Assembly: GCA_024400455.1 (NCBI GenBank)
Contig: JAKSMU010000002.1
Span: forward strand, 186,001-250,000
Origin: Bacteroidales bacterium
GTDB taxonomy: Bacteria; Bacteroidota; Bacteroidia; Bacteroidales; F082
DNA: 64,000 nt
Direction: 5' to 3'
Numbering within the stretch: the stretch's first letter is position 1; each line of letters begins with the position of its first letter. Below the pieces are notes generated by a model that was given only the letters and a program-made list of their open reading frames with translations, searched no databases and had not been told where the DNA came from. Positions 8,075-16,538 of this stretch are shown in pieces. A program made the position numbers and the translations under genes.

Positions 8075-8779
8075 TTATTCTTCTTCAATCTCCTCAGGAT
8101 TGGAAGATTCGTCGGCGCCTTCCAAAACAATGACGATTTCGCCTTTCACTTCCTTTTTGCCAAAATAGGCGATGACTTCTTCCAAAGTGCCTCTGGCGTT
8201 TTCCTCGTAGATTTTCGTCAGTTCGCGAGCAACGGAAACATGCCTTTTGGGACCACAAACTTCTGCCAATTGCTGCAAGGTCTTCACCAAACGGAATGGC
8301 GATTCGTATAAAATCGTGGTATAAGGATAATCTGCAATGGCTTTCAGTTTGGTCTGACGGCCTTTTTTATGCGGCAAAAAGCCTTCGAAAATGAACTTTT
8401 CGGCCGGCAAACCCGAATTGACCAAAGCAGGGACAAAAGCCGTTGCACCAGGCAGGCATTCAACAGCAATACTACGTTTGACACATTCGCGGACAAGCAG
8501 AAAGCCAGGGTCGGAAATGGCGGGCGTTCCGGCATCGGTGACCAATGCCATCGTCTCTCCAGCCTCAATACGGTCAGCAATGTGTTCCACTACTTGATGC
8601 TCGTTGCGGATATGAAAAGCCGTCATTGGCTTGCTGATTTCCAAATGGCGCAACAGATTGCCCGAAGTGCGCGTGTCTTCGGCAAGAATCACATCAACCT
8701 CTTTGAGCACACGGATGGCTCTCAGGGTGATGTCTTCCATATTGCCGATAGGCGTGGGAACCAAATAAAGTTTCGACAT
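8075..8779 (-). CDS. rsmI: 16S rRNA (cytidine(1402)-2'-O)-methyltransferase
   Basis: The 234-residue protein matches RsmI over its length. The start MSKLYLVPTPIGNMEDITLR carries the family motif PTPIGN with DIT, followed by AEDTR, the SAM-site LVTDAGTPAISDPG (residues ~80-93), CLPGATAF and YESPFR. RsmI uses S-adenosylmethionine to 2'-O-methylate C1402 in the decoding centre of 16S rRNA. The acidic C-terminal extension (GADESSNPEEIEEE) is longer than a minimal RsmI. The gene starts nine bases after the stop of the acidic protein gene on the same strand, so the two form one transcript. Confidence 0.95.
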   Translation of the reverse strand: MSKLYLVPTPIGNMEDITLRAIRVLKEVDVILAEDTRTSGNLLRHLEISKPMTAFHIRNEHQVVEHIADRIEAGETMALVTDAGTPAISDPGFLLVRECVKRSIAVECLPGATAFVPALVNSGLPAEKFIFEGFLPHKKGRQTKLKAIADYPYTTILYESPFRLVKTLQQLAEVCGPKRHVSVARELTKIYEENARGTLEEVIAYFGKKEVKGEIVIVLEGADESSNPEEIEEE

Positions 8780-8788
8780 AACTGACTA

Positions 8789-10135
8789 TTATTCAAATTT
8801 TCTGTGTACCAAATCCAACAGTTTCTGATAAGCCACATTGCTGTTGTTCCACTGAAGTTCGACCTTCAATTCATTCAAGTAAATCAAGGTACCGTTCAGC
8901 GTTTTCATGTCGTCGAGATTTTCGATAGATCTGTTGTATTTCTCCATACTTCCGCCAAATAACTCGTTGACAAACAAAAACTTATCGTTGATTCCGATGG
9001 CCGTTCTCAATTCATTGATTGATTTCTGCTGCAATTTGGCAGCCAATGAATTGTCATCGTGTTGCAGATGTTCGCCCAATGTTTCTGGTGTATCCAGTTC
9101 GTATTCGGCTTCATCTTTTTCAAAATCGTTGACAAAAGGCATTGGTTCATCAAAATCATCTTGTGCTTCATTGTTTTCTGAAACTTCTTGTTCTTCTTGA
9201 TGTTCTTCAATTGGCTCTGTTTCAGGTTCTTCGAAAGTAATTGCTTCAGGTTCCGTAATAGGTTCTTCGTTTGTCTCAACGATGGGTTTGAAAACTGGTT
9301 CTTCCGTTGATTCAGCAGCAGGTTCAAATACGGGTTCTTCCTCGTATGGCATATCAAATGCTTTTTCTTCGAGTTGGGTTTCAGCATTTTCGCCATCTTC
9401 TACGACCGGCATTACAAACGGATTGTCATGGATCAGGTGTTCGCCGTCCACAAGGTCTCTTTCCGGAATTTCTTCTTCTGGAACTTCTTCCACAAAATGC
9501 ACGATTTTTTCTTCTTGAATTGGTTGTTCCTCTTGCGGTTTAACTGTTTCGTCAGCTACATCGTCGAAGCGGAAAAAGAAACCATATTCGTCGCCTAATG
9601 GCTGCTCTTCACTTTGTTTAGGTTCTGTTTTGTATGCATTTTCTTCTTCGGCAAGAGTCTCTTCCGTATCGTCGATTGGCCTAAAAATCTCTTTTGTTTC
9701 GTTCTCTTCTTCAGCTGTCGGTTCGATAACGAATTCTACCGTTGTTGAGGGTTGTTCAATAGGCAATTCTTCATCAGGTTGATTCTCTGTAATTTCTTCT
9801 TTTTCTTCAACAAAACCATCTCCAACAGACTCTTCTTCTGGGTTTTCAACCGTTTCAGATTCGTCATTTTGCTGTTCGTTCATCATCAATCCGCCAAACA
9901 GTCCGCTGATGGCTTCAGGATCGATGTCGAAATCCTGTTCTTCTTCGTTTCCACCCAAATTAATGGAGCACAACATGTCATAAACGGTGTGCGTGCGGTT
10001 CATTAAGACGTCCAAATCGAGCAGTCCAAGGGCTTTTTCATTCCTCAAAAGATAGTCGACTTGTTGGCGTAACAAATTGATTTCCTGTCTTAAAGACAGT
10101 AAAAACTCTTTTTGATTATCAAAATTGTCGTTCAT
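8789..10135 (-). CDS. Acidic repeat-rich conserved protein upstream of rsmI
   Basis: The protein has 448 residues from the ATG at 10135; a longer frame begins 16 codons earlier but [19 protein letters not shown] starts a clear helical domain. The N-terminal ~65 residues look like a coiled coil ([16 protein letters not shown]). Residues ~75-350 are a low-complexity Glu/Pro/Thr-rich region (EEP, ETEP and similar), probably unstructured and strongly negative. The C-terminal ~85 residues are ordered again ([20 protein letters not shown], then [10 protein letters not shown]) and look like the conserved part. I know no function. Position next to rsmI and tdk, and the lack of a signal peptide, suggest a cytoplasmic role. 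Confidence 0.65.
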   Translation of the reverse strand: MNDNFDNQKEFLLSLRQEINLLRQQVDYLLRNEKALGLLDLDVLMNRTHTVYDMLCSINLGGNEEEQDFDIDPEAISGLFGGLMMNEQQNDESETVENPEEESVGDGFVEEKEEITENQPDEELPIEQPSTTVEFVIEPTAEEENETKEIFRPIDDTEETLAEEENAYKTEPKQSEEQPLGDEYGFFFRFDDVADETVKPQEEQPIQEEKIVHFVEEVPEEEIPERDLVDGEHLIHDNPFVMPVVEDGENAETQLEEKAFDMPYEEEPVFEPAAESTEEPVFKPIVETNEEPITEPEAITFEEPETEPIEEHQEEQEVSENNEAQDDFDEPMPFVNDFEKDEAEYELDTPETLGEHLQHDDNSLAAKLQQKSINELRTAIGINDKFLFVNELFGGSMEKYNRSIENLDDMKTLNGTLIYLNELKVELQWNNSNVAYQKLLDLVHRKFE

Positions 10136-10149
10136 ATTTATTTTCTCTT

Positions 10150-10157
10150 TATTTTTG
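10150..10157 (+). promoter_or_regulatory. -7 promoter box (TATTTTTG) for tdk
   Basis: TAnnTTTG element in the 68-base divergent gap. It gives a ~40-base leader to the tdk ATG at 10204. The opposite-strand gene at 10135 has no equally good box. Confidence 0.6.
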
Positions 10158-10203
10158 CTCTGAAAGAAACGATAAAAATACAAATAATCTAAAAACGGAA
10201 GTC

Positions 10204-10800
10204 ATGTTTCTTGAAAAAGATTCTCACAATAGAACGCAAGGCTGGATTGAAGTAGTATGTGGCTCTATGTTTTCGGGCAAAACGGAAGAACTCATCAGAC
10301 GTTTGAAACGCGCAAAAATTGCCAAATTGAAGGTTGAGATCTTCAAGCCTGGCGTCGATACGCGTTACAGCGAAGAAGATGTCGTTTCGCACAATTCAAC
10401 TGCTTTACATTCCATTCCCGTTGAAAGTGCGCAAGAGATTCTTTTTTATGCTACCGATGTCGATGTCATCGGCATTGATGAAGCCCAGTTTCTGGACGAT
10501 GAACTTCCGAATGTGTGTCAACAGTTGGCAAATCAGGGCGTTAGGGTGATTGTCGCAGGCCTTGACATGGATTTCATGGGCAATCCTTTCGGTCCGATGC
10601 CGAAACTTATGGCCATTGCTGAAGACGTAACTAAGGTGCATGCCATTTGTGTACGTTGCGGTGGACAAGCTCAATATTCGCACCGTACCATTGCGGGCGA
10701 CAAATTAGTCGTGCTAGGCGAAACCGAAAGTTACGAGCCGCTTTGTCGGGCTTGCTACCTGAAAGCGAGACAAGAAAAAGAAGAAAGCCAAAACGATTAA
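10204..10800 (+). CDS. tdk: Thymidine kinase
   Basis: The 198-residue protein is a type II thymidine kinase, which phosphorylates thymidine with ATP for salvage into dTMP. The P-loop is GSMFSGKT (residues 20-27), the Walker B-like motif is IGIDEAQF, and the lasso zinc site is formed by CVRC and [16 protein letters not shown] is the usual family segment. Its 3' end overlaps the stop of the convergent cvpA-like gene by three bases (shared TTAA), so no terminator separates them. It is divergent from the rsmI operon, an arrangement I recall from other Bacteroidales. Confidence 0.96.
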   Translation: MFLEKDSHNRTQGWIEVVCGSMFSGKTEELIRRLKRAKIAKLKVEIFKPGVDTRYSEEDVVSHNSTALHSIPVESAQEILFYATDVDVIGIDEAQFLDDELPNVCQQLANQGVRVIVAGLDMDFMGNPFGPMPKLMAIAEDVTKVHAICVRCGGQAQYSHRTIAGDKLVVLGETESYEPLCRACYLKARQEKEESQND

Positions 10801-11357
10801 ACTGATTCCGTTTCCATTTCTATTTCTTCTGAGTCGTTTTCATCTTGCTCCGATTCTTGCAAATCTTCAATGGCATCTTTCACAATATCAAAACCTTGGT
10901 AAACGTAAGGAACGGTTTTTTCAACATGAGGATAGAGCAAGGATTGTTCCTTCATCTCTAGTTTCACAAATCCCATAACCTGGAAATTGTTCAGCACCAT
11001 CAGCAGAAGGCTGCAAAGCAGAATGCCTTTGGCACCGCCAAAAACGAAACCACCGATTTTATCAAAAACACCCAAATTTAAGTTTTTTACTATTTTGGAA
11101 ACTAACCTTCCAATCAGATTGACAAGAATCACCAAAATAATGAATGTCAAGATGAAAGCTGTCGTGTTGAGGTATTTCGGATTGATTTCGATGTAATCGG
11201 TCAAAGTTGCAGCCGTAAAATCGGAAAAATGCATGGCACCGTAAATGCCAATGCCGAAAGCCAACAATGAAACGATTTCGATGATAAGACCTTTTTTCAG
11301 TCCCTTGATGCCGAAAAACAGCAAAATGATGGCGATGATGATGTCTAACACGTTCAT
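10797..11357 (-). CDS. CvpA family membrane protein
   Basis: The protein has 186 residues from the ATG at 11357; a longer frame would start upstream of the promoter box. Four hydrophobic segments are visible ([16 protein letters not shown] at the N-terminus, [32 protein letters not shown], and [20 protein letters not shown]), the CvpA fold. The tail is acidic and cytoplasmic. The family is named for colicin V production and is linked to envelope homeostasis, but its molecular role is unsettled. The -7 box ends only seven bases before the ATG, so the mRNA may be leaderless. Confidence 0.85.
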   Translation of the reverse strand: MNVLDIIIAIILLFFGIKGLKKGLIIEIVSLLAFGIGIYGAMHFSDFTAATLTDYIEINPKYLNTTAFILTFIILVILVNLIGRLVSKIVKNLNLGVFDKIGGFVFGGAKGILLCSLLLMVLNNFQVMGFVKLEMKEQSLLYPHVEKTVPYVYQGFDIVKDAIEDLQESEQDENDSEEIEMETESV

Positions 11358-11364
11358 AACGGGG

Positions 11365-11372
11365 CAAAAGTA
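11365..11372 (-). promoter_or_regulatory. -7 promoter box (TACTTTTG) for the CvpA family gene
   Basis: On the minus strand TACTTTTG is followed by seven bases and then the ATG at 11357. The predicted transcription start is therefore at or within a base of the start codon. Confidence 0.6.
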
Positions 11373-11422
11373 ATGAAAAAGGTTTATTTCAGCATGAAAT
11401 GGCGGCATATTTTGAAAATTCC

Positions 11423-11430
11423 TACCTTTG
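11423..11430 (+). promoter_or_regulatory. -7 promoter box (TACCTTTG) for the ABC ATPase
   Basis: TAnnTTTG element 17 bases before the ATG at 11447, implying a ~10-base leader. It rules out the in-frame start at 11399. Confidence 0.7.
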
Positions 11431-11446
11431 CAACAAATCTTTCGCC

Positions 11447-13174
11447 ATGTCTGAACCGGTTTTATCCGTCAAAAATCTGCGCATCAGTTTCCGCCGCGAC
11501 AAGCAGTGGAATGAGGCTGTTCATGGCATTGATTTCGATGTCGTTGCAGGTCGCACTTTGGGTATTGTCGGTGAATCGGGTTCGGGCAAATCGGTCAGTT
11601 CGCTGGCCGTGATGCGGCTGCTGAATGAACGTCAAAGCAAGGTGACAGCCGATTCCATATTGCTGGAAAACAAGGAAATATACGGTCTTTCGGAAAAGGA
11701 AATGGCCGATGTGCGCGGCAAACGCATCTCTATGATTTTTCAGGAACCGATGACTTCGCTGAATCCCGTTTACAAATGCGGTTTTCAGGTTTCGGAGATG
11801 ATTCTCCAACACGAAAATGTCAGCAAAAAGGAAGCCAAGGAACGTGTCATTTCGCTGTTCAAGCAAGTCATGCTGCCGCGTCCCGAAGCCATTTACGACA
11901 GTTATCCGCACGAACTTTCGGGCGGTCAGAAGCAGCGTGTCATGATTGCTATGGCCATTGCCTGCAATCCGCAAATCCTGATTGCGGACGAACCGACCAC
12001 CGCACTTGATGTCACTGTTCAGTTGGAAATCCTGAAACTGTTGCGAAAACTGCAAACTGAAACCGGCATGGGCATGGTTTTCATCACCCACGATTTGGGC
12101 GTTGTGGCCGAAATTGCGGATGATGTCATCGTGATGCACAACGGCGAAATCTTGGAACGCGGCGATGTGAAACAGATTCTCAATCATCCGCAACATCCTT
12201 ACACACAAGGCCTTTTGGCTTGCCGTCCACCGATGGACATCAGGTTGAAAAGACTTCCGATTGTAAAGGAATTCCTTGACGGACAATGGGAAGGAGGGAA
12301 GGAGCAAATCCTCAACGAACTACAAATCACCGATGAGGAACGCAAACGGCATTTGCAGAAAATCTATTCCAAGGAACCGGTTTTGAAAGTGGAAGGTTTG
12401 CAGACTTGGTATCCTTTGCGCAAAGGCGTTTTTGGCCGGACTTACGATTACGTCAAGGCTGTCAATGATGTGAATCTGGAGGTCTACGAAGGCGAGACTT
12501 TGGGCTTGGTAGGCGAATCGGGCTGTGGAAAAACGACTTTAGGTCGTTCCATTTTGCGCTTGGCGGAACCTACGGGTGGCAAAGTCTTCTTCAATGGCAT
12601 TGAAGTCACTGCTTTAAGGGGTGATGACTTGCGGAATTTCAGAAAACAGGCTCAGATTGTTTTCCAAGATCCCTATTCGTCGCTCAATCCGCGCATTACG
12701 GTTGGCGATGCCATTGCCGAACCTATGTTGGTTCATGGCATTGAGACCGACCGGAAGAAATGCAAGGCGATAGTGTGCGACTTGTTGGAACAAGTCGGAT
12801 TGCAAGCCGTTCATTATGAGCGTTATCCGCATGAATTTTCGGGCGGACAACGGCAACGCATCTGCATCGCGCGCGCCTTGGCGGTCAATCCGAAATTAGT
12901 GATTTGCGATGAGTCGGTTTCCGCTTTGGACGTCTCGGTTCAGGCGCAGGTGCTCAACCTCTTGAACCGTCTGAAGGAAGAACGGAATCTGACTTACATC
13001 TTCATTTCACACGATTTGAGCGTGGTGCGTTTCATGAGTGACAGGGTATTGGTCATGTTCAATGGTCAGCCCGTCGAAATGAACGATGCCGATGAACTAT
13101 TTGAGCATCCGCAAAACGACTACACCAAGAAACTGATTGACGCCTTGCCAGGAAAACGGGCAAATTTTGTATAG
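11447..13174 (+). CDS. Peptide/nickel-type ABC transporter ATPase with two fused nucleotide-binding domains
   Basis: The 575-residue protein contains two complete DppD/DppF-type ATPase domains. The first has Walker A GESGSGKS, signature LSGGQKQR and Walker B ILIADEP; the second has GESGCGKT, FSGGQRQR and LVICDES. Each is followed by the oligopeptide-transporter C-terminal extension (HPYTQGLLAC, NDYTKKLIDALPG). Fused forms such as YejF and GsiA energise uptake of di-/oligopeptides, glutathione or microcin-like peptides through two permeases and a binding protein, none of which is encoded here. In the second domain Walker B ends in Glu-Ser (DES) as in other DppF-like halves. Substrate cannot be told from sequence. 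Confidence 0.93.
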   Translation: MSEPVLSVKNLRISFRRDKQWNEAVHGIDFDVVAGRTLGIVGESGSGKSVSSLAVMRLLNERQSKVTADSILLENKEIYGLSEKEMADVRGKRISMIFQEPMTSLNPVYKCGFQVSEMILQHENVSKKEAKERVISLFKQVMLPRPEAIYDSYPHELSGGQKQRVMIAMAIACNPQILIADEPTTALDVTVQLEILKLLRKLQTETGMGMVFITHDLGVVAEIADDVIVMHNGEILERGDVKQILNHPQHPYTQGLLACRPPMDIRLKRLPIVKEFLDGQWEGGKEQILNELQITDEERKRHLQKIYSKEPVLKVEGLQTWYPLRKGVFGRTYDYVKAVNDVNLEVYEGETLGLVGESGCGKTTLGRSILRLAEPTGGKVFFNGIEVTALRGDDLRNFRKQAQIVFQDPYSSLNPRITVGDAIAEPMLVHGIETDRKKCKAIVCDLLEQVGLQAVHYERYPHEFSGGQRQRICIARALAVNPKLVICDESVSALDVSVQAQVLNLLNRLKEERNLTYIFISHDLSVVRFMSDRVLVMFNGQPVEMNDADELFEHPQNDYTKKLIDALPGKRANFV

Positions 13175-13196
13175 TAAACAATTAAAAATCAAATAG

Positions 13197-13649
13197 ATGA
13201 AATTAGCAACAGCATTATCACAAAGAGCAGATTTGCAAAGCAGAATCGCTGAAATCGGCACTCGTTTAAATAATAATGCCAAGGTTCAAGAAGGCGAAAA
13301 ACCTGCCGAGGAACCGGAAGCCTTATTGAAAGAACTGAACGGCATGTTGGCCTCATTGGAAGACCTAATGACACGCATCAACTTGACCAACAGTAAGACT
13401 TTAGTCGATGGAAAAACCCTCACCGAACTGCTTGCTCACCGCGATTGTCTCAACAACCGTCTTCAAATTATGCGTAAGTTTCTAGACACCGCCAGTTGCA
13501 AAGTGGACCGTTATTCCAGAACAGAAATCAAGATAGTCAACACGGTGAATGTAACTGAATTACAGAAAGATGTCGACCGCATCTCCAAAGATTTGCGGGA
13601 AACGGACGAACAGATACAAGCATTGAATTGGACTACCGATTTGATGTAA
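13197..13649 (+). CDS. DIP1984 family protein (septicolysin-like)
   Basis: The 150-residue all-helical protein (MKLATALSQRADLQSRI, RLNNNAKVQEGEKP, LLAHRDCLNNRL, TEIKIVNTVNV) matches the DIP1984 family, named after a Corynebacterium protein and related to septicolysin. It has no signal peptide. The function is not established; the pattern suggests a coiled-coil or helical-bundle oligomer. It starts 22 bases after the ABC ATPase stop with no intervening terminator or promoter, so co-transcription is likely, though families usually seen with it do not suggest a shared job. Confidence 0.8.
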   Translation: MKLATALSQRADLQSRIAEIGTRLNNNAKVQEGEKPAEEPEALLKELNGMLASLEDLMTRINLTNSKTLVDGKTLTELLAHRDCLNNRLQIMRKFLDTASCKVDRYSRTEIKIVNTVNVTELQKDVDRISKDLRETDEQIQALNWTTDLM

Positions 13650-13972
13650 GCGACTTGGTGTAGTCGGGCAGGGTGGGTGTGATCTCCCGCAATTGAGAAT
13701 GAATTGCAAACACGATCGTACGTTTGATATGTCGGGCGCATATCGCTTTCTTACAAGGCATGCCTAGCACGATTCACATGTGCATCCAAACAAATCACAG
13801 TAACTACCTTATCACCAACTGCTTGACGAGGGATGGGAAGAGGGAATAAAGATATGAATAAGGTTTAGATTTGACAACTATATGCTTTTAGGCTCAAAAA
13901 GTGAAGATGATTCCTGAAAAATAAATCTGAGAAAAACCGCTTTGTCTCCTTGCGTGGGTTTCCAAAATATAT
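13650..13972. other. Intergenic region with no recognised gene
   Basis: About 320 bases between the DIP1984 gene and the next promoter. It holds short palindromes (e.g. ACGATCGT near 13711) but no supported gene, RNA or clear terminator. The sequence turns AT-rich after 13850. Confidence 0.5.
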
Positions 13973-13980
13973 TACTTTTG
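13973..13980 (+). promoter_or_regulatory. -7 promoter box (TACTTTTG) upstream of the 42-bp repeat region
   Basis: TAnnTTTG element. A transcript from here would run through the tandem repeats and into the DUF6261-like gene. Confidence 0.6.
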
Positions 13981-14033
13981 CACCTCGATGATTGCAAACC
14001 AAAATCCGTCTCATTCATTATGAATCCTTTGTT

Positions 14034-14540
14034 ATGAATGTTTTCGGGTATGGCAGCCTTTCATCACGTTCAAATAATAACCCGGAAACCTGCATGAATC
14101 AGTGTGACGACAATAATTATGGCAAATCTCCTGCAATGACGCTTTGTGCCATGGCAAAAAGTGCCGCGCAAAGCGGATTGTCCGTTTCTGCCTTGTCAAA
14201 AAGTGTTGCGCAAGGCGGATTGTCCGTTTCTGCCTTGTCAAAAAGTGTTGCGCAAGGCGGATTGTCTGATTCTGCCATGTCAAAAAGTGTTGTGCAAAGC
14301 GGATTGTCCGTTTCTGCCATGTCAAAATGTGCCGCGCAAAGCGGATTACCCGTTTCTGCCACGCAACATTGCACCATGCAGTTTTTCCATCAAAAAGAAC
14401 AACTCGGGGAAGCCACACGCTCCAAGCCGGAGCCGTGCCTGTCCCCGCCCTTCTGCCGAGGCAAAGCCATTTTGAAGGTTCCCAATGCATCCATCCAAAA
14501 ACAACAGCACACATCATTAAAACTATTACCCAACCTATGA
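14034..14540 (+). CDS. Possible repeat protein or non-coding leader with five 14-residue repeats
   Basis: An open frame of 168 codons begins at ATG 14034, about 47 bases after the predicted transcription start. Residues ~39-108 are five copies of a 14-residue unit of the type ALSKSVAQGGLSVS. Because the DNA unit is 42 bases, other frames are open too, so openness is weak evidence. There is no signal peptide, and the final third (KPEPCLSPPFCRGKAILK) looks unselected. The stop overlaps an ATG at 14537 as ATGA, which would allow coupling to the next frame. It could equally be an untranslated repeat leader of the DUF6261-like gene. Confidence 0.3.
   Translation: MNVFGYGSLSSRSNNNPETCMNQCDDNNYGKSPAMTLCAMAKSAAQSGLSVSALSKSVAQGGLSVSALSKSVAQGGLSDSAMSKSVVQSGLSVSAMSKCAAQSGLPVSATQHCTMQFFHQKEQLGEATRSKPEPCLSPPFCRGKAILKVPNASIQKQQHTSLKLLPNL
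14148..14357 (+). repeat. Five tandem 42-bp repeats
   Basis: Units start at 14148, 14190, 14232, 14274 and 14316. Units 2 and 3 are nearly identical; units 1, 4 and 5 vary at about 3-7 positions. In units 2 and 3 GCCTTG pairs with CAAGGC 15 bases away, so each can fold as a small hairpin. The period is a multiple of three and not of the helical turn. Confidence 0.9.
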
Positions 14541-14605
14541 AAGAAAGAAGAGAAGAAAGAAGGGAAAGACATTATGGATGCGGATGGCCAGCCAATTACT
14601 CCAAA

Positions 14606-15376
14606 ATGAAGAATCTTACTTTGGCCTCGAACTGCCACACTTCGGAAGTGTCGGCGGTTGCCACTCGCCTTGTGGCGCTTTATAAAGGCATGGAGTTCGC
14701 AGAGGACTCGTATCTCACCAACGCCATGACCGGCTTCATCAGCCTGTCGGAGCGTATCACCGCGGCTGTCGACCGTAGCGTCCGCGCCGCCTACGACACT
14801 GAGGACCGTAACCGTTCGCAGTGCCTTCGTCAGTTTCATCATCTTCTGGTCGGCTCGCAAAGCTCGCAGGATGCCGTGGTGCGCGACAGCGCCAACGCCA
14901 TCAGTGCGGTTTTCAAGCCCTGCGGACTTGCCGTCCTGCACAAGGGCCTCGATGAGAAGACCGGTCACATCAACGCGCTATTGGCCGACCTCGACGAGGC
15001 CGCCATGCAGCAGCATGTGGCCAACATTTCGGGTATGCCTGGCTGCATTGCACAGCTGCGTGAAGCGCAAGCCGCTTTCGAGGCAAAACGCGCCGACTAC
15101 CAGTCGCGCCGTGGCGCCATGCGCAGCAGCGCTTCGGCCACCGAGCTGAAAGGCCTGATCCGCGAGCAGCTGAACACCGTGCTGATTCCTTACTTCCAAG
15201 TGATGGACAGCGTGAAGGGAGGCAGCTATGCGGAATTCAACACGACGCTGCGCGAAGTGATTGCCTCGGCCAACGCCACGGCAAACCAGCACAGAGGCCG
15301 CAGACAAGCCCCAGCCCCTGATGAAACGCAAGCCGAACCCCGTCAAACCGTTGAAGAAGGAGGTCTTTCGGCTTAA
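14606..15376 (+). CDS. DUF6261-like helical protein
   Basis: The protein has 256 residues from ATG 14606 (MKNLTLASNCHTSEVSAVAT); an alternative ATG at 14537 would add a basic 23-residue stretch and overlaps the previous frame. It is almost entirely helical, with residues ~15-200 matching the pattern of Bacteroidota DUF6261 proteins (LVALYKGMEFAEDSYLTNAM, LLVGSQSSQDAVVRDSANAI, HKGLDEKTGHINALLADL). No signal peptide or catalytic motif is seen and the function is unknown. The disordered tail is rich in Gln, Pro and Arg. GC content is clearly higher than in the flanking housekeeping genes, which may indicate transfer. A strong terminator follows. Confidence 0.6.
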   Translation: MKNLTLASNCHTSEVSAVATRLVALYKGMEFAEDSYLTNAMTGFISLSERITAAVDRSVRAAYDTEDRNRSQCLRQFHHLLVGSQSSQDAVVRDSANAISAVFKPCGLAVLHKGLDEKTGHINALLADLDEAAMQQHVANISGMPGCIAQLREAQAAFEAKRADYQSRRGAMRSSASATELKGLIREQLNTVLIPYFQVMDSVKGGSYAEFNTTLREVIASANATANQHRGRRQAPAPDETQAEPRQTVEEGGLSA

Positions 15377-15435
15377 CCTTTACTTTGTTTTCTCTGCTTA
15401 AACTGATTGCCCAAAAAACAAACTCTTAAGCAGTA

Positions 15436-15490
15436 AGGCAGCCCCAACCCAAACGGCCATCCGCCATCCATAACGGGGCTGCCTGTTTTT
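15436..15490 (+). terminator. Terminator after the DUF6261-like gene
   Basis: AGGCAGCCCC (15436-15445) pairs with GGGGCTGCCT (15475-15484) and is followed by GTTTTT. The loop is 29 bases. Confidence 0.75.
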
Positions 15491-15550
15491 GTTATGGATG
15501 AGTTCAATATGATAAGTAACTGTTCAAAATTAAACTACATTATGAAGGAC

Positions 15551-15620
15551 ACGGGATTTCGAGACTGCGAGGCTTTGAGATGCCTCGTAATCTCGTATTC
15601 CCGCAATCTCGATGTCTCGT
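15551..15620. repeat. Hairpin element rich in CTCG/CGAG
   Basis: CGAGA-CTG-CGAGGC (15560-15573) pairs with GCCTCG-TAA-TCTCG (15582-15595), and further CCCGCAATCTCGATGTCTCG follows. Its build (two short stems with a 3x3 internal loop) is like the CTTCGGG/CCCGAAG hairpin in the duplicated segment at 4648-4695, though the sequences differ. Confidence 0.5.
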
Positions 15621-16133
15621 TTTCAATATGTTGGCCTATCATGGTGGATGTAAGTTGAAATCGCCGAAAGGTGGTATGAATCGAGCGGTTACGAGATTCA
15701 GAGGCGGAAAGAGAAATGTTTTGCGGGTTTTGGATGTTTTGGTTTTTAAAAGGCTAAATTGTACATTGTTGCCATTTTTTCATCATATCTATTATTTCCC
15801 TACCTTTGCGGCTCAAAATGCCAAACCTGCAAATGTGACATGACGAATAATTGCATGATTTCCGAAAACAAGTGTAACTTAATGTATATATTAAGCATTT
15901 GCAATCGTATATATATATTACTAATTTTCAATGCTTTACGGATAACCGTAGGTTTTCCCAAACCTCTTATATAGCGAAGCTGTGTGCCTTGGCGCATGGC
16001 TTTTCGCGTATGTTTTGGATTTAAGATTTCAAGATTTTTCCAGTCAAACAGTTCAAAAGTCAAAATGTCTAATAGTCAAACAGTCTAAAAGTCAAATCAA
16101 TAACTAAACAAATCAACAGATAATCAATCAACA
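15621..16133. other. Gene-poor leader region with AT-rich low-complexity stretch
   Basis: No convincing gene is seen in these ~510 bases. A TAnnTTTG box lies at 15801-15808. The stretch 15880-15950 is very AT-rich with TATATATATA. From 16044 to 16133 the sequence is built of near-repeats of AGTCAAACAGT and AAAAGTCAAA, leading directly into the ATG at 16134. Confidence 0.6.
15801..15808 (+). promoter_or_regulatory. -7 promoter box (TACCTTTG)
   Basis: TAnnTTTG element with no gene close downstream; the nearest plausible start is 16134, which would mean a ~320-base leader. It could instead drive a small RNA or a short peptide frame starting at 15840. Confidence 0.45.
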
Positions 16134-16508
16134 ATGGACAAACAAAAGAAAAGGATTCTCGCCCTGCTTGTGGCCATGGCCTTCACGGTCGGATCTCAAG
16201 CGCAGGTTTTCGGTCTCGGAGGCGAGGCAGAAGGCCCCGCCACGCGAAGCAACAATCCAGGCCTGTTTTGGATCGGCATGGACGGCGGTGGCAACAATGG
16301 TGGCCAGTGGAACGGCATGAACGGCGGTGGCAACAATGGCGGCCAGTGGAACGGCATGAACGGCGGTGGCAACGGCGGCGCTTCGTGGAACAGCATGGAA
16401 GATGCCACACCTGTTGGCGACGGACTGCTGTTGCTCGCTGTGTCGGGTATGTGCTATGCCGCAGCAAAAAACAGAAGAAAGTCAAAGGTTAAGAAAATCA
16501 AAAATTAA
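16134..16508 (+). CDS. Small secreted Gly/Asn-rich protein with C-terminal membrane-anchor tail
   Basis: The protein has 124 residues. Residues 1-23 form a signal peptide (AFTVGSQA, cut before Gln). Residues ~45-85 contain three copies of a GGGNNGGQWNGMN-type unit. The C-terminus reads TPVGDGLLLLAVSGMCYAAAKNRRKSKVKK: a short turn, one hydrophobic helix and a basic end. This tripartite tail recalls sorting tails such as PEP-CTERM or other Bacteroidota P-G-hydrophobic-basic tails, but no sortase-like partner is in view, so a simple tail anchor is equally possible. The next gene begins 30 bases later and is probably co-transcribed. Confidence 0.6.
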   Translation: MDKQKKRILALLVAMAFTVGSQAQVFGLGGEAEGPATRSNNPGLFWIGMDGGGNNGGQWNGMNGGGNNGGQWNGMNGGGNGGASWNSMEDATPVGDGLLLLAVSGMCYAAAKNRRKSKVKKIKN

Positions 16509-16538
16509 GAAAGTCAAAAAATTTAAAATTCAACTGAA

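Noticed and set aside
14148..14357. CRISPR array
   Set aside because: Units are contiguous 42-bp tandem repeats without unique spacers, and no cas gene is present.
14032..14517. Minus-strand repeat proteins across the 42-bp repeats
   Set aside because: The repeat length is a multiple of three, so several frames are open by construction; no minus-strand promoter was found.
15580..15974. Short plus-strand frames near the box at 15801
   Set aside because: They run over hairpin DNA and an AT-rich TATATATA tract, with no family resemblance.
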